DNA of 64,000 nt from JBBITI01 sp963735055. Lineage in GTDB: Bacteria; Chloroflexota; Dehalococcoidia; Dehalococcoidales; UBA2162. Below are positions 43,439 to 51,740 of this stretch, one piece after another. The stretch is taken from contig CAVTJN010000005.1 of the NCBI GenBank assembly GCA_963735055.1, positions 50,927 to 114,926 of the forward strand, read 5' to 3'. The translations under genes were made by a program, and so were the position numbers. Every line of letters starts with the position of its first letter. Within the stretch, counting starts at the first letter, position 1. Under the pieces are notes generated by a model. The model saw only the letters and a program-made list of their open reading frames with translations. It made no database searches and was not told the DNA's origin.

Positions 43439-44158
43439 ATGCCGCTGAACATCCAGCAGTTGATTGCGCGAGCCAAACAGTACGTTGAGATCGAAGGTGA
43501 CACAAAGGTTACTAGTGTTGCATTCGCCGGGAGGTTCCATCTCTTCGGGCGCGACGACGTAGTGTTGTCAGTGTTTACGACAGACACCGACGAACCTGAG
43601 TGGTGGGTAGTAGGCGGATCGACGCCGATGAACCTTTATGCAAAATCTCACTTTTCCACGGCAGACGAGGCCTTTTCAATGCATACCGGATTGATGCTGA
43701 GGATGGCCTCCCGTGATTTTGACAGTTCGGCCATCGCGCCCGAGGAGATCGGGTATGACGCCTTCATTTCGCACGCGAGCGAGGATAAGGCGTCGATAGT
43801 TCGTCCGCTGGCTCGTTCGCTTGAAAGACGAGGATTTCGTGTCTGGTTTGATGAGTTCGCTTTGAAAGTTGGGGATAGCCTTAGAGAAAGCATCGACAGG
43901 GGACTGGCAAACTCGAGATACGGGATCGTGGTTCTGTCTCCTGCTTTCTTCGCAAAGAATTGGCCGCAATATGAACTCAACGGATTGGTCGCCAGAGAGA
44001 TCGAGGGACACAAAGTCATTCTTCCTGTCTGGCATAACGTTTCCAAAAAGGATGTCCTTGCGTACAGTCCTTCCCTTGCTGACAAGGTCGCGGTGACTAC
44101 GGAAGGCCAGACCATAAGCAAGATCTCAGCGGCTCTCGCGGACTGCCTCGAACAGTGA
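43439..44158 (+). CDS. TIR-domain protein with unknown N-terminal domain (239 aa)
   Basis: Residues ~105-239 form a TIR domain: YDAFISHASEDKASIVRPLA (BB-loop side), FRVWFDEFALKVGDSLRESI, then IVVLSPAFFAKNWPQYELNG. Glu179 in the last segment is at the position of the catalytic Glu of NAD-cleaving TIR domains. The first ~100 residues (IQQLIARAKQYVEIEGDTKV; VLSVFTTDTDEPEWWVVGG) are a small alpha/beta domain that may sense a ligand or partner. Bacterial TIR proteins act in NAD depletion defence or signal production; no partner defence gene is adjacent, so the role here is open. It has its own promoter. Confidence 0.86.
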   Translation: MPLNIQQLIARAKQYVEIEGDTKVTSVAFAGRFHLFGRDDVVLSVFTTDTDEPEWWVVGGSTPMNLYAKSHFSTADEAFSMHTGLMLRMASRDFDSSAIAPEEIGYDAFISHASEDKASIVRPLARSLERRGFRVWFDEFALKVGDSLRESIDRGLANSRYGIVVLSPAFFAKNWPQYELNGLVAREIEGHKVILPVWHNVSKKDVLAYSPSLADKVAVTTEGQTISKISAALADCLEQ

Positions 44159-44233
44159 ACTTTTCGTCAGAAAGTTATTTTGGATCCAAGTGGGTGCCCA
44201 GTGTCCACCGCCTGTATTTCGCCGCTTACACGT

Positions 44234-44740
44234 TCACGCGGCTGAGACCAGGATGTTCTGGAGCACGATTGCTAACACGAGCGTGAGTAGAAAGAAGATG
44301 AGTACCCTGACTAACAGAGGACGCACCCGGTTCGCTCCCAGTCCGCTTCCCACCACCATCCCGGCCACGCCTAGCTCGACGGTCTGTCCGAGAAACCATC
44401 CGATGAGTAGTTCGGGGCTGGCGGTAGCAATCGAATAGAGACCTAGGGTCAGCGATCCCCACGCGAGTGCGCCGAAGGCGGCTCCAAACGCGAGACCGCG
44501 GCGCCATCCCCGAATACGGATCATGACCATGAGCCAGAGCAAAAGGCCAGTCAAGATGGCGAAGGAAAGATATCCGAGGGGGATTCTCCTGAAAGCCTGT
44601 TCGGAAGACAGCAGGAACGGAGAATCGGTTGAATACAGCTTGGCGAGAATGCCTGCGTGGAGGAAAAGGTCGAAGCCAATGGTGGCAACAAGGGCGAGTA
44701 GCCCGACCGCCAGTAGGCGTGAAAAGCGGTGTTGTTTCAT
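44234..44740 (-). CDS. Hypothetical membrane protein (168 aa)
   Basis: Four or five hydrophobic helices: LLAVGLLALVATIGFDLFLH, LSFAILTGLLLWLMVMI, GLAFGAAFGALAWGSLTLGL and LIFFLLTLVLAIVLQNIL. Two Gly-rich helices (GVAGMVVGSGLG) could pack closely. The ATG at 44740 follows GAGG. No family recognised and no operon partner. Confidence 0.62.
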   Translation of the reverse strand: MKQHRFSRLLAVGLLALVATIGFDLFLHAGILAKLYSTDSPFLLSSEQAFRRIPLGYLSFAILTGLLLWLMVMIRIRGWRRGLAFGAAFGALAWGSLTLGLYSIATASPELLIGWFLGQTVELGVAGMVVGSGLGANRVRPLLVRVLIFFLLTLVLAIVLQNILVSAA

Positions 44741-44959
44741 GGTGGGAACCTCAGCGCATGATTCGGCGAATCGCGATGCTTTGACCATACCCGTGCCGCC
44801 GAGGTGACATTGTATCACGAGCATCGGAGCATCGGTGTCCACAACTGAGTCGACTTCGGCATCACCCTGTGCTCGTTCGAGGGATAAGGCGGGCCCCGTG
44901 GTCTCGGGGAACGAAAAGCCAGACTGTTGACTGGATGGCGTTCTGATGGGGGTTCAGAA

Positions 44960-45502
44960 TTAGCTCTCCACCATTTTCTGAACTGTGGAGATAAGCTCGC
45001 CGATTGACAACGGCTCTTCGATCCTAAGAACTGGACCGGGTATCGTGCTCAGCCATTGTTCATGCAGTTGCCTGCTTCTTATGTCCAGCCCTCCGGAGTC
45101 GTAGGAACTGGCATACTCCATGAATTCAACGTGGTTCTTATGAAACCACCCCCCGGGAGACAGGGCTTCCTCCCCATAGCGGCTGATCTCTCTTATCTTG
45201 AGCCTGGCAAGACGAAGCTCCTGAGGTATCCAAAGGAAGACAACCAGAGTGAACAAGGGTATCGCGAAGTCTCCCCATTCACACAGGGAACCGGACAACA
45301 CCCATTCAGGCGCCAGAAGGTCCTCGCCGAGACTCTCGACTCTCGTCTGGATGTCGGTCTTCTGGGTATAAGGGATGGTAGTCTTGACCCAGAAGTAGTT
45401 GTCAGAATCGAAATGCGGGATCCTCAGCTTCTCGGAAAGGACCCTTCCCAGCGTCGTGGTTCCTGATCCCGAAGCGCCAAGAATGTGGATTCTCCTTTGC
45501 AC
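44960..45502 (-). CDS. P-loop nucleoside/shikimate-kinase-like protein (180 aa)
   Basis: A Walker A loop GASGSGTTTL at residues 9-18 begins an AAA_17/FlaR-type small kinase fold. HFDSDNYFWVKTTIPYTQ could bind the acceptor, and RLARLKIREISRYGEEAL resembles the lid region. Such topology-modulation or adenylate-kinase-like proteins phosphorylate small molecules of mostly unknown identity. The start is GTG at 45502. Stand-alone gene. Confidence 0.78.
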   Translation of the reverse strand: MQRRIHILGASGSGTTTLGRVLSEKLRIPHFDSDNYFWVKTTIPYTQKTDIQTRVESLGEDLLAPEWVLSGSLCEWGDFAIPLFTLVVFLWIPQELRLARLKIREISRYGEEALSPGGWFHKNHVEFMEYASSYDSGGLDIRSRQLHEQWLSTIPGPVLRIEEPLSIGELISTVQKMVES

Positions 45503-45731
45503 CGCATGGCCTCTTCTTGACAGACCGTTTGATCAGCAATGCACCTGGCAGACAACGCGCGGCGACATTCTACGCTGCGTTCGGTTTGTACATCAAATCG
45601 GAGACTCAGGTATGTGAACCTGCCAGCGAGGACGTCACCTTTCATCGTTTCGTTCAACCCGCCTGTTTGACAGGGAGTAGTACAATGTGCGCGGGTGACA
45701 ACGGCATTATTGACGCGCACAGGACAGACGC

Positions 45732-46415
45732 ATGAACCAAGAGATCGAGAGTCTGGCTCGGTTGGTCGACGAAGTGAACCAGTCCTTCTTCTACGGGGAA
45801 ACTCTGAATGACTTTCGGCACAGAGAACTGGCCGTCGTCATCTCGTCCACCGTCGGCAAGCCTGGATCGTATGCGGGCATGTTCGCGCCCAGCGATGCCG
45901 ATTTGGAGCTCGGCGTCAAGACCTTCACCGGAGAGTGGCTGCGGTCTCGAGCGGGGATTCGCCATGTGCTGGGTGAAGAAGCTTGCCGAAGCCTGATTCT
46001 TCTGAATACGCCCGACGCTGACACCAGGACCGCACTGGCCCAGGCCACGCATGGCATGATACAGAGGTTGAATCAATCCGAAGCCGACGGTCATGCACTG
46101 GGCATGTATTGCTGCGGGACGTGTTCTGTGGCCTATTGGCGACATCTCGCGGTCGGAGGTCTTGACAGAAACGAAGAGAGGCTCGCGGCGGCCATCGAAG
46201 CCCTGAGGACGTGTCGCACAGGCGACGGCAGGTGGAAGCGTTTTCCTTTCTACTATGCTCTGCTCGCCCTGGGCGAGATGAATCCCGATCTGGCACTGGA
46301 CGAGATGCGGTACGCCGCGCCGGTTCTAGAGCGGCTGACAAAGCATACTCCCTTGAATGGCCAGTACTCCGAGCGAAGGCGCATGCTCCTCGAGCGAATA
46401 TTGGCAAGATGCTAG
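45732..46415 (+). CDS. Hypothetical protein (227 aa)
   Basis: Not recognised. It is mainly helical, soluble and without signal peptide. ALGMYCCGTCSVAYWRHLAV contains three Cys close together and the aromatic YWRH. The C-terminal half (FYYALLALGEMNPDLALDEM) suggests an alpha/alpha-barrel such as prenyltransferase or terpene-cyclase-like repeats. A -10 box TACAAT lies at 45681-45686. The ATG lacks a strong Shine-Dalgarno. Confidence 0.58.
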   Translation: MNQEIESLARLVDEVNQSFFYGETLNDFRHRELAVVISSTVGKPGSYAGMFAPSDADLELGVKTFTGEWLRSRAGIRHVLGEEACRSLILLNTPDADTRTALAQATHGMIQRLNQSEADGHALGMYCCGTCSVAYWRHLAVGGLDRNEERLAAAIEALRTCRTGDGRWKRFPFYYALLALGEMNPDLALDEMRYAAPVLERLTKHTPLNGQYSERRRMLLERILARC

Positions 46416-46554
46416 CCTGGCGGTCGGTCCAGGAAGTTCGCCTGGGGCGACACCATGCCTATTCGTTCTACCAGCATTCGAGGCGGCCCATCAATGCCCA
46501 CGCCTAAAGGTTGGTTTCTATTGGCGCTCATATTACAGGGTCGATCTGGGACTT

Positions 46555-47682
46555 CTAGGGGGCCGAAGCGAAGGGTCGCCATACGGGTGCTTTGTCATCG
46601 CTAAAAGGTGATATCTCTGGCTCCCGGTCGCTTAAGAGATACTCAGGAGGTTTCACCAGATCGAAGATCAATGCCTTCTGTTCACAACCGACAACGCAGA
46701 GTCCGCATCCCATGCACCTTTGTTCGTTGACTGACGCCTTGAGTCGCTTGGAGTCAGGGACCTTCGTCATCTCGATAGCACCGAAGAAACAACGCTCAAT
46801 ACACTCCTGGCAACCGATACAGGATTCGCTATCTACTCTAGCCCGGTAGCGGCTTGGATTTCGCAGTTGATGAGCAACACCGTAGCGTATGGTTGCTCCC
46901 ATGACATTACAGCAACAATCACAACAATGGCAGAGAACTCCTCCGTTCTCTTTTCTTAGCCCACCGCTCTTCAGGAGTCCGGCTCTTTCAGCCTCGTCCG
47001 AGATAGCTATGGCTTCCTCCACGGATACCACTCTCAGGCTGGATGACTGGTTGAGATTGAATTCTGCGTACTTGCCAAACTCAAAACAGTTGGACGCGGG
47101 CCTGTCGCATCGGTGTGCTCTTGTGCGGCAGTCACAGTCACTGACAGCCACTACCTCTCGACTCGCCTTCTCCCGAAGCATTGCATGTATATCTTCTTCG
47201 GGCAGAATATCCGCCGGCTTGATGTTGGGGTTGGAGTCGAGGGCCAACCGGGCCGGGACTATCCGGGACATTACCCCTGTTACCGGGATCTTTTCAGCCA
47301 CCTTGATGCTGCGGGTCACCATCTTCTGTTCTACTTCAGGCATGAAATCATCCCAGGCCTTCCAGAATCCTTCGGGTATGTCCTCTCTTTTTGCCTTGGC
47401 GATACGGGCAAAGAACCCATGCATGGCCATGTGAAACAGGTATTCATTTCGTCTCTTGAATAGCAGCCTTCTGCGTCTAAGATCGGCAAGCTTCTCGGCG
47501 AGGGCTTTCTCGTCTATGCTCAGCTTCTTCGCTACCTGTTCGCAGGTTGCCGGTTTGAGAAACTCAAGCAGCAGGGCTCCTTCGTCGGGTCTAAAGAGTA
47601 TCTTCAGATACTTGATCAGGTTCTGGGACCCCGGGTATTCGAATATCCCTGCTATCCTGTCATATACATCACTGTTCGTCAT
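46555..47682 (-). CDS. 4Fe-4S ferredoxin protein with N-terminal winged helix (375 aa)
   Basis: The N-terminal ~80 residues form a winged-helix domain (LEFLKPATCEQVAKKLSIDE, then ADLRRRRLLFKRRNEYLFH). The middle has two Cys groups, VSDCDCRTRAHRC and LCHCCDCCC, and the C-terminal part has two ferredoxin clusters (CIGCQECIERC; CMGCGLCVVGC). It may be an electron carrier whose expression or activity is linked to a regulator-like domain. The ATG at 47682 follows GGAGG at long spacing; a GTG overlapping that site is possible. It lies downstream of the MmgE and OYE/SDR genes on the same strand. Confidence 0.82.
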   Translation of the reverse strand: MTNSDVYDRIAGIFEYPGSQNLIKYLKILFRPDEGALLLEFLKPATCEQVAKKLSIDEKALAEKLADLRRRRLLFKRRNEYLFHMAMHGFFARIAKAKREDIPEGFWKAWDDFMPEVEQKMVTRSIKVAEKIPVTGVMSRIVPARLALDSNPNIKPADILPEEDIHAMLREKASREVVAVSDCDCRTRAHRCDRPASNCFEFGKYAEFNLNQSSSLRVVSVEEAIAISDEAERAGLLKSGGLRKENGGVLCHCCDCCCNVMGATIRYGVAHQLRNPSRYRARVDSESCIGCQECIERCFFGAIEMTKVPDSKRLKASVNEQRCMGCGLCVVGCEQKALIFDLVKPPEYLLSDREPEISPFSDDKAPVWRPFASAP

Positions 47683-47788
47683 GTGACTATGCACCTCCTT
47701 CCGTTCCAGTCTTTTCAGGTCTCCATCGACTTTCCTGCTGTTCAGAGTTCGCCTCCTACGCCTCCAACGTCACTTGCGCTCGGTCACT

Positions 47789-48510
47789 TCACATCATGAA
47801 TCTACCGCCCTCGACGCTGATCGACTGGGCGACGACGTCGTCGGCCAGTTCGGAAACCAGAAACGCCACCATATTGGCGACGTCCCGTGGACCAGTAAGC
47901 CGGCCAAGGGGGATGGTTGCCAGCACGCTCTTCGATCGGTCTGATGCGTCCCCCGGCAGAGCACTTTCGGTACGGTCCGGGTTGCCTCCAAAATTGGTGG
48001 AAGGCGCAAGACCCGGGGCCACACAATTCACGTCTATGCCCGACGCCGCCACTTCTGCCTCCAGTGACTTGGTGAAAGATATCACCGCCCCTTTGGTGGC
48101 CGAGTAAACGGCCGTGCCGGGGCCGCTGCTCTTTCCGAGGCCGGAGGCGATATTGACGATCTTCCCGTACCTTTGGCCAGCATGCTGGGAAGAATCTGTC
48201 GTGTGCAGTTGAGCATTCCCGTGACGTTGACCTCGATCAGCTCGTCCCAGCTCGCCTCGTCCGAGTTGGCAAACAGGCCGCCACGACCGGCGATACCGGC
48301 GTACGGCCGGGCCAGGGCGGCCACCGTGAGCTGGATGAAGCCCACCCCACCCCTCGCCCTCGCTTCGTAGAAGGCCAGAAACTGGTCGGTCAGTGTCCCT
48401 TCTTTGGTGGCATAGGTCATGCCATGACCCAGCGGCCCCATCACCAGCCGGTTCTCGAGCTCCATTCTCCCGATTCTGCCCGGCTCAAACAGCCTCACCA
48501 GCTGCCCCAT
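47789..48510 (-). pseudogene. Chimera of an old-yellow-enzyme N-terminus and an SDR C-terminus, with a frameshift
   Basis: Translation from ATG 48510 reads MGQLVRLFEPGRIGRMELEN, RLVMGPLGHGM and YEARARGGVGFIQLTVAA, the first ~70 residues of an NADH:flavin oxidoreductase. At about 48300 it switches to SDR sequence (AGIAGRGGLFANSDEASWDE). Near 48172 one base is missing (AAAGGTACGGG, where the SDR frame needs one more base), after which the other frame continues NIASGL, YSATKGAVISFTK and GRFMM to 47789. So two enzyme genes are joined and the product is broken. It lies 39 bp downstream of MmgE/PrpD and may have been part of that operon. Confidence 0.78.
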
Positions 48511-48548
48511 CGTCCCGCTCCTTGGGCCATCTGCCGCCATGGCCGCCC

Positions 48549-50096
48549 TTACTGTCTCCGCGCCAGCCTGGCAATCGAGCTCACGTCCCCGACCGCTTCC
48601 AGGTTCTCCACCAGCTCCACGATCTTCTCGGCGTCCCTTTTCTGCACCAACTTGGAGAACTCGACCTGTTCGAAGAACTTGGCCAGCAACCCCTCCCGGG
48701 GCAACGGGTCGGCAGGGTCTCCCAGCATCGTCCCGACATACTCGGCGAACCTGCGCCCGTCTTTCATTCTCACCTCAAGCTCGATGCCCTGCGGCCTGTC
48801 CAGGTATCCCAGCTTGACTCTTTTGATCAGCGCCTGCAGCCTGGGGTCGCGGATTTTGGCCTCGGTGAAGTTCTCGGCCGTGGCGCTCTTGCGGTACAGC
48901 GCACTGGCCACCGCGAAATAGTAGCTCCACAGTGCATTCATCGAGGGGTAGTCGCCGATTACGTATGGCGTGGCATAGTGCACCGCCGTGGCAACCGGCG
49001 AAAGGTTCAGCCTAATCTCTTCCACCTCATCGGTATTGACGTTGTGTTTCCGGGCGATCGCCAGCGCTGCCGCCGTCGGCGCCGCCGTCGGTCGGCCGCC
49101 CGGATACGGTTTGAAGCAGACTTCGACGATGAACTTCTTACCCAGGTCCCCGGTGATCCTTTCCGGATGATGCACGCTCGGCAGGCCCGGGAAGTGACCG
49201 CCGTTCAGGCCGAAGAAGGGGTCCTTGACCCCCGGCCACCCCACCCTCGCCAGCTGCACCGCGTTGATGCCATTTCGGGCGGAGATACCGTTGCTCAGCT
49301 TGGTGCTGACGCTCTTTTCCGCGTCCTGCTGGGCCACCCCTTCCACCGCGGCGATAAACACCGGGTCCTTGATTCCCTGCCACCCCGGCCGGGATTCCGG
49401 CTGGCCCGCGGCCTGCCCCGCCGGTCTGGCCGCCGGTGGCGGACCACCGCTCACCACACCCCCGCCCCCACCGCCCGACAGCATGGTGGCGATGCCGAAC
49501 GCATTCCTCAACTGGACACCGGTCAGGCCGAGTATCCGGCCGGCAATGGCCCCCGCCGCGAACGCTTCTTCCGAACCCCTGGCCGCCGGGGGCGGTGGGG
49601 TTCCGGGGGGCAGGCTTTGGCCGGGCTGGGCGCGATCGATGGCGAGGTGCAGTCGTGCCGCCAGGTCGTCGCCGGCCACCATGGCCGTGATCAGCTCTTT
49701 GCCGCTGATGCCTTTGCTCTCCCCCATGGCGAGGGCTGTCAGGGCCGACGTTTCCGTGATGTGATTCGGACTCCGCTTCCCGTCAACTATGTAGGTCAAT
49801 GGTCCACGGTCGAACGAGCGACCGAAAATGCAATTGACAAGAGCCACCTCTGCCACCGGGCCCTTGTGGCCGTAACCCATCATCGTGGCTTCCTCTTTGC
49901 CCCCCCACCCGGTCACCACCTCGGCCAGTCCGGGACTGCCGTCACCTCCGGCCCCGGCGATGGCGTTGCCGATCATGTCGAGAATCCGTCGCTTGGTGTT
50001 GTCGACCACTTCCCGCTCAATACTCACGAATTGAGCATTTAGTATGTTTGCTACCAGCGCGTCCGCGATCGACATCCCTTCACCGCTGCTGCTCAA
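48549..50096 (-). CDS. MmgE/PrpD-family protein with Gly/Pro-rich insertions (515 aa)
   Basis: 2-Methylcitrate dehydratase-like fold. Recognisable segments are NTKRRILDMIGNAIAGAG, VALVNCIFGRSFDRG, GISARNGINAVQLARVGWPG and VKFIV-like FIVEVCFKPYPGGRP. Compared with the family, the conserved Cys-Arg-His segment after KPYP is replaced by GGRPTAAPTA. Three low-complexity stretches rich in Pro, Gly and Ala (around residues 160-175, 205-215 and 220-235) interrupt the helical domain. It may dehydrate or isomerise a hydroxy acid, but the altered motif makes activity uncertain. The TTG at 50096 has AAGGAG at 8-bp spacing. Cotranscribed with the upstream enolase-superfamily gene. Confidence 0.82.
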   Translation of the reverse strand: MSSSGEGMSIADALVANILNAQFVSIEREVVDNTKRRILDMIGNAIAGAGGDGSPGLAEVVTGWGGKEEATMMGYGHKGPVAEVALVNCIFGRSFDRGPLTYIVDGKRSPNHITETSALTALAMGESKGISGKELITAMVAGDDLAARLHLAIDRAQPGQSLPPGTPPPPAARGSEEAFAAGAIAGRILGLTGVQLRNAFGIATMLSGGGGGGVVSGGPPPAARPAGQAAGQPESRPGWQGIKDPVFIAAVEGVAQQDAEKSVSTKLSNGISARNGINAVQLARVGWPGVKDPFFGLNGGHFPGLPSVHHPERITGDLGKKFIVEVCFKPYPGGRPTAAPTAAALAIARKHNVNTDEVEEIRLNLSPVATAVHYATPYVIGDYPSMNALWSYYFAVASALYRKSATAENFTEAKIRDPRLQALIKRVKLGYLDRPQGIELEVRMKDGRRFAEYVGTMLGDPADPLPREGLLAKFFEQVEFSKLVQKRDAEKIVELVENLEAVGDVSSIARLARRQ

Positions 50097-50121
50097 ATCT
50101 CCCGCTCCTTGTGGACTTGAC

Positions 50122-51282
50122 TTAACCGCCCATAACCACCGGCGTCTTTCCCTTCGTTATGTATTTGGGGAGAGCGGCCTCGTTCAGCTCCAGTCCCAGT
50201 CCCGGACCCTCCGGCGGATAGAAGTAACCATCCTTGTATTTCATCGGGTTCTTGATCAGGTCCGGATCGACTTTCCCGGTCGTATCAAACGTGTTGTACA
50301 TCAGCACCGGGAAGAAGACATCGTGGTCCTGCGTGCCGAATTCCGCATCCGACGCCAGCCAGTGTGCCTGAGCGGCCGCCTCCCATGGACCGTTCATCGC
50401 CCCGCAGTACATTGCCAGCCCGGCCGCCTTCGCAACGGCTGCCCACTTCAGCCCCTCCGTGATTCCGCCGGACGAAGCCAGTTTGGTGCCCACAATGTCG
50501 GCCGCCTGCTTTTCGATGACCTGCATCAGGTCGGGAATCAGTACGCTCGATTCATGGGCACATATCGGCGTCTTCAGCTTGCGGCGCAACTGGGCCAGTC
50601 CGTTGACGTCCCAGCATAGCTGCTCGTACTTGAACAGGTGCAAGTCGTCCATCGACTTGCCCAACATCAAGGCGTCGTGGTAGTTATAGCCGGCGTTGGC
50701 ATCGAAAGAAATCCCGATCTTGTCGCCGACCGCTCTTCTGACCGCCGTCACGATCTCCACGTCACGCTCCAGCGACCGTGTCCCCTCGCCGAAACCAGTT
50801 GACTTGAGTCCGATGCTTCTGACACCGGCCGCCGCCGCTTTCTTTGCCTCTTCGGCTGCCTTCCGCGGACCGTCCGGCGAATTCTCCGAGTGAATAAAGA
50901 AGTTGAAGACCAGCTTGTCTACGGCCTTGCCGCCCAGCAGTTGATATACCGGCTGTTTCAACGCCTTGCCGACCAGGTCCCACAGGGCGAAATCGACCGT
51001 GGCCACCGCCGCCGGGTATGACACCCCCCACACCGAGCGGATGGCGCCGTTGAGCCGGGCCATGATCAGTCCCCGGTCCAGCGGATTGGCGCCGATGAGC
51101 ACCGGCTCCCAGCCCTTGATCATCGACGTCACCACATCCTGATTTACCATGCCGGCATCGGCATAGCCGACAAGACCGGTGTCGGTATGCATTCTCACGA
51201 AGAGTACGCTGCTCACCGACTTCGGGCCCCGCATCGGGCTGGGTACGCTAAGAGGCACGCACTCAATCTTGGTAATCTTCAT
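50122..51282 (-). CDS. Mandelate racemase/muconate lactonizing-family enzyme (386 aa)
   Basis: Enolase superfamily. The N-terminal capping domain is followed by a barrel with GLKSTGFG (Lys), SFDANAGYNY (metal Asp), KYEQLCWDV (Glu) and CAHESSVL (Glu). The C-terminal strand is NGPWEAAAQAHWL. These enzymes abstract the alpha-proton of a carboxylic acid to racemise, dehydrate or cyclo-isomerise it, with Mg. The acid substrate is unknown; with MmgE/PrpD downstream, dehydration of a hydroxy acid is a reasonable guess. AGGAG precedes the ATG. It is divergent from the molybdopterin oxidoreductase. Confidence 0.88.
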   Translation of the reverse strand: MKITKIECVPLSVPSPMRGPKSVSSVLFVRMHTDTGLVGYADAGMVNQDVVTSMIKGWEPVLIGANPLDRGLIMARLNGAIRSVWGVSYPAAVATVDFALWDLVGKALKQPVYQLLGGKAVDKLVFNFFIHSENSPDGPRKAAEEAKKAAAAGVRSIGLKSTGFGEGTRSLERDVEIVTAVRRAVGDKIGISFDANAGYNYHDALMLGKSMDDLHLFKYEQLCWDVNGLAQLRRKLKTPICAHESSVLIPDLMQVIEKQAADIVGTKLASSGGITEGLKWAAVAKAAGLAMYCGAMNGPWEAAAQAHWLASDAEFGTQDHDVFFPVLMYNTFDTTGKVDPDLIKNPMKYKDGYFYPPEGPGLGLELNEAALPKYITKGKTPVVMGG

Positions 51283-51601
51283 CGGTCCGCTCCTTCACAC
51301 ACGTCGAATATCGATGCCGCCGGGTCAACGTTGCTGCCCGTGATCGGCCTCTGGTTCCTGCGCCGCCGGCGTGCCGGCAGTTATGCCGGGTCGACTGGAG
51401 AAGGCTAAGGAGATGATGTTCTGGCGCCTCGGTGTCCTGGCCCCCGGCCTGGCTGGCAAGCCCGGTTGAGACTACGTAGACCCGACGGGCATTGTCCGCG
51501 CAGATCGCCTTCCTGTCCCTGGAGGTCGTCTTCCGGCGAAGTTGAACTACGCCGGTTTGTATCATGGCCGGCGCAACCTTGTCAAGCGGCCCGCCGCGGC
51601 C

Positions 51602-51631
51602 TTGACATCGAAACGAGCCCGGTGTTATATA
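51602..51631 (+). promoter_or_regulatory. Promoter of the molybdopterin oxidoreductase operon
   Basis: TTGACA (51602-51607), 18-bp spacer, TATATA (51626-51631), about 110 bp before the ATG. The rest of the 458-bp gap 51283-51740 shows no gene. Confidence 0.62.
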
Positions 51632-51740
51632 TGCGCTATCCGGCGTCGGGACACACTCCATGCCCCGGGCATTCGGTGGCGCCGGATGCAACGGGACTCC
51701 TCTTTGTATCCGGCCAAGGGTGGGTGGGACTTGATGCGTC

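Noticed and set aside
48393..50042. 549-codon open frame on the plus strand opposite the MmgE/PrpD gene
   Set aside because: It is the antisense of a conserved gene, with composition typical of a shadow frame in GC-rich DNA, and shows no family motif.
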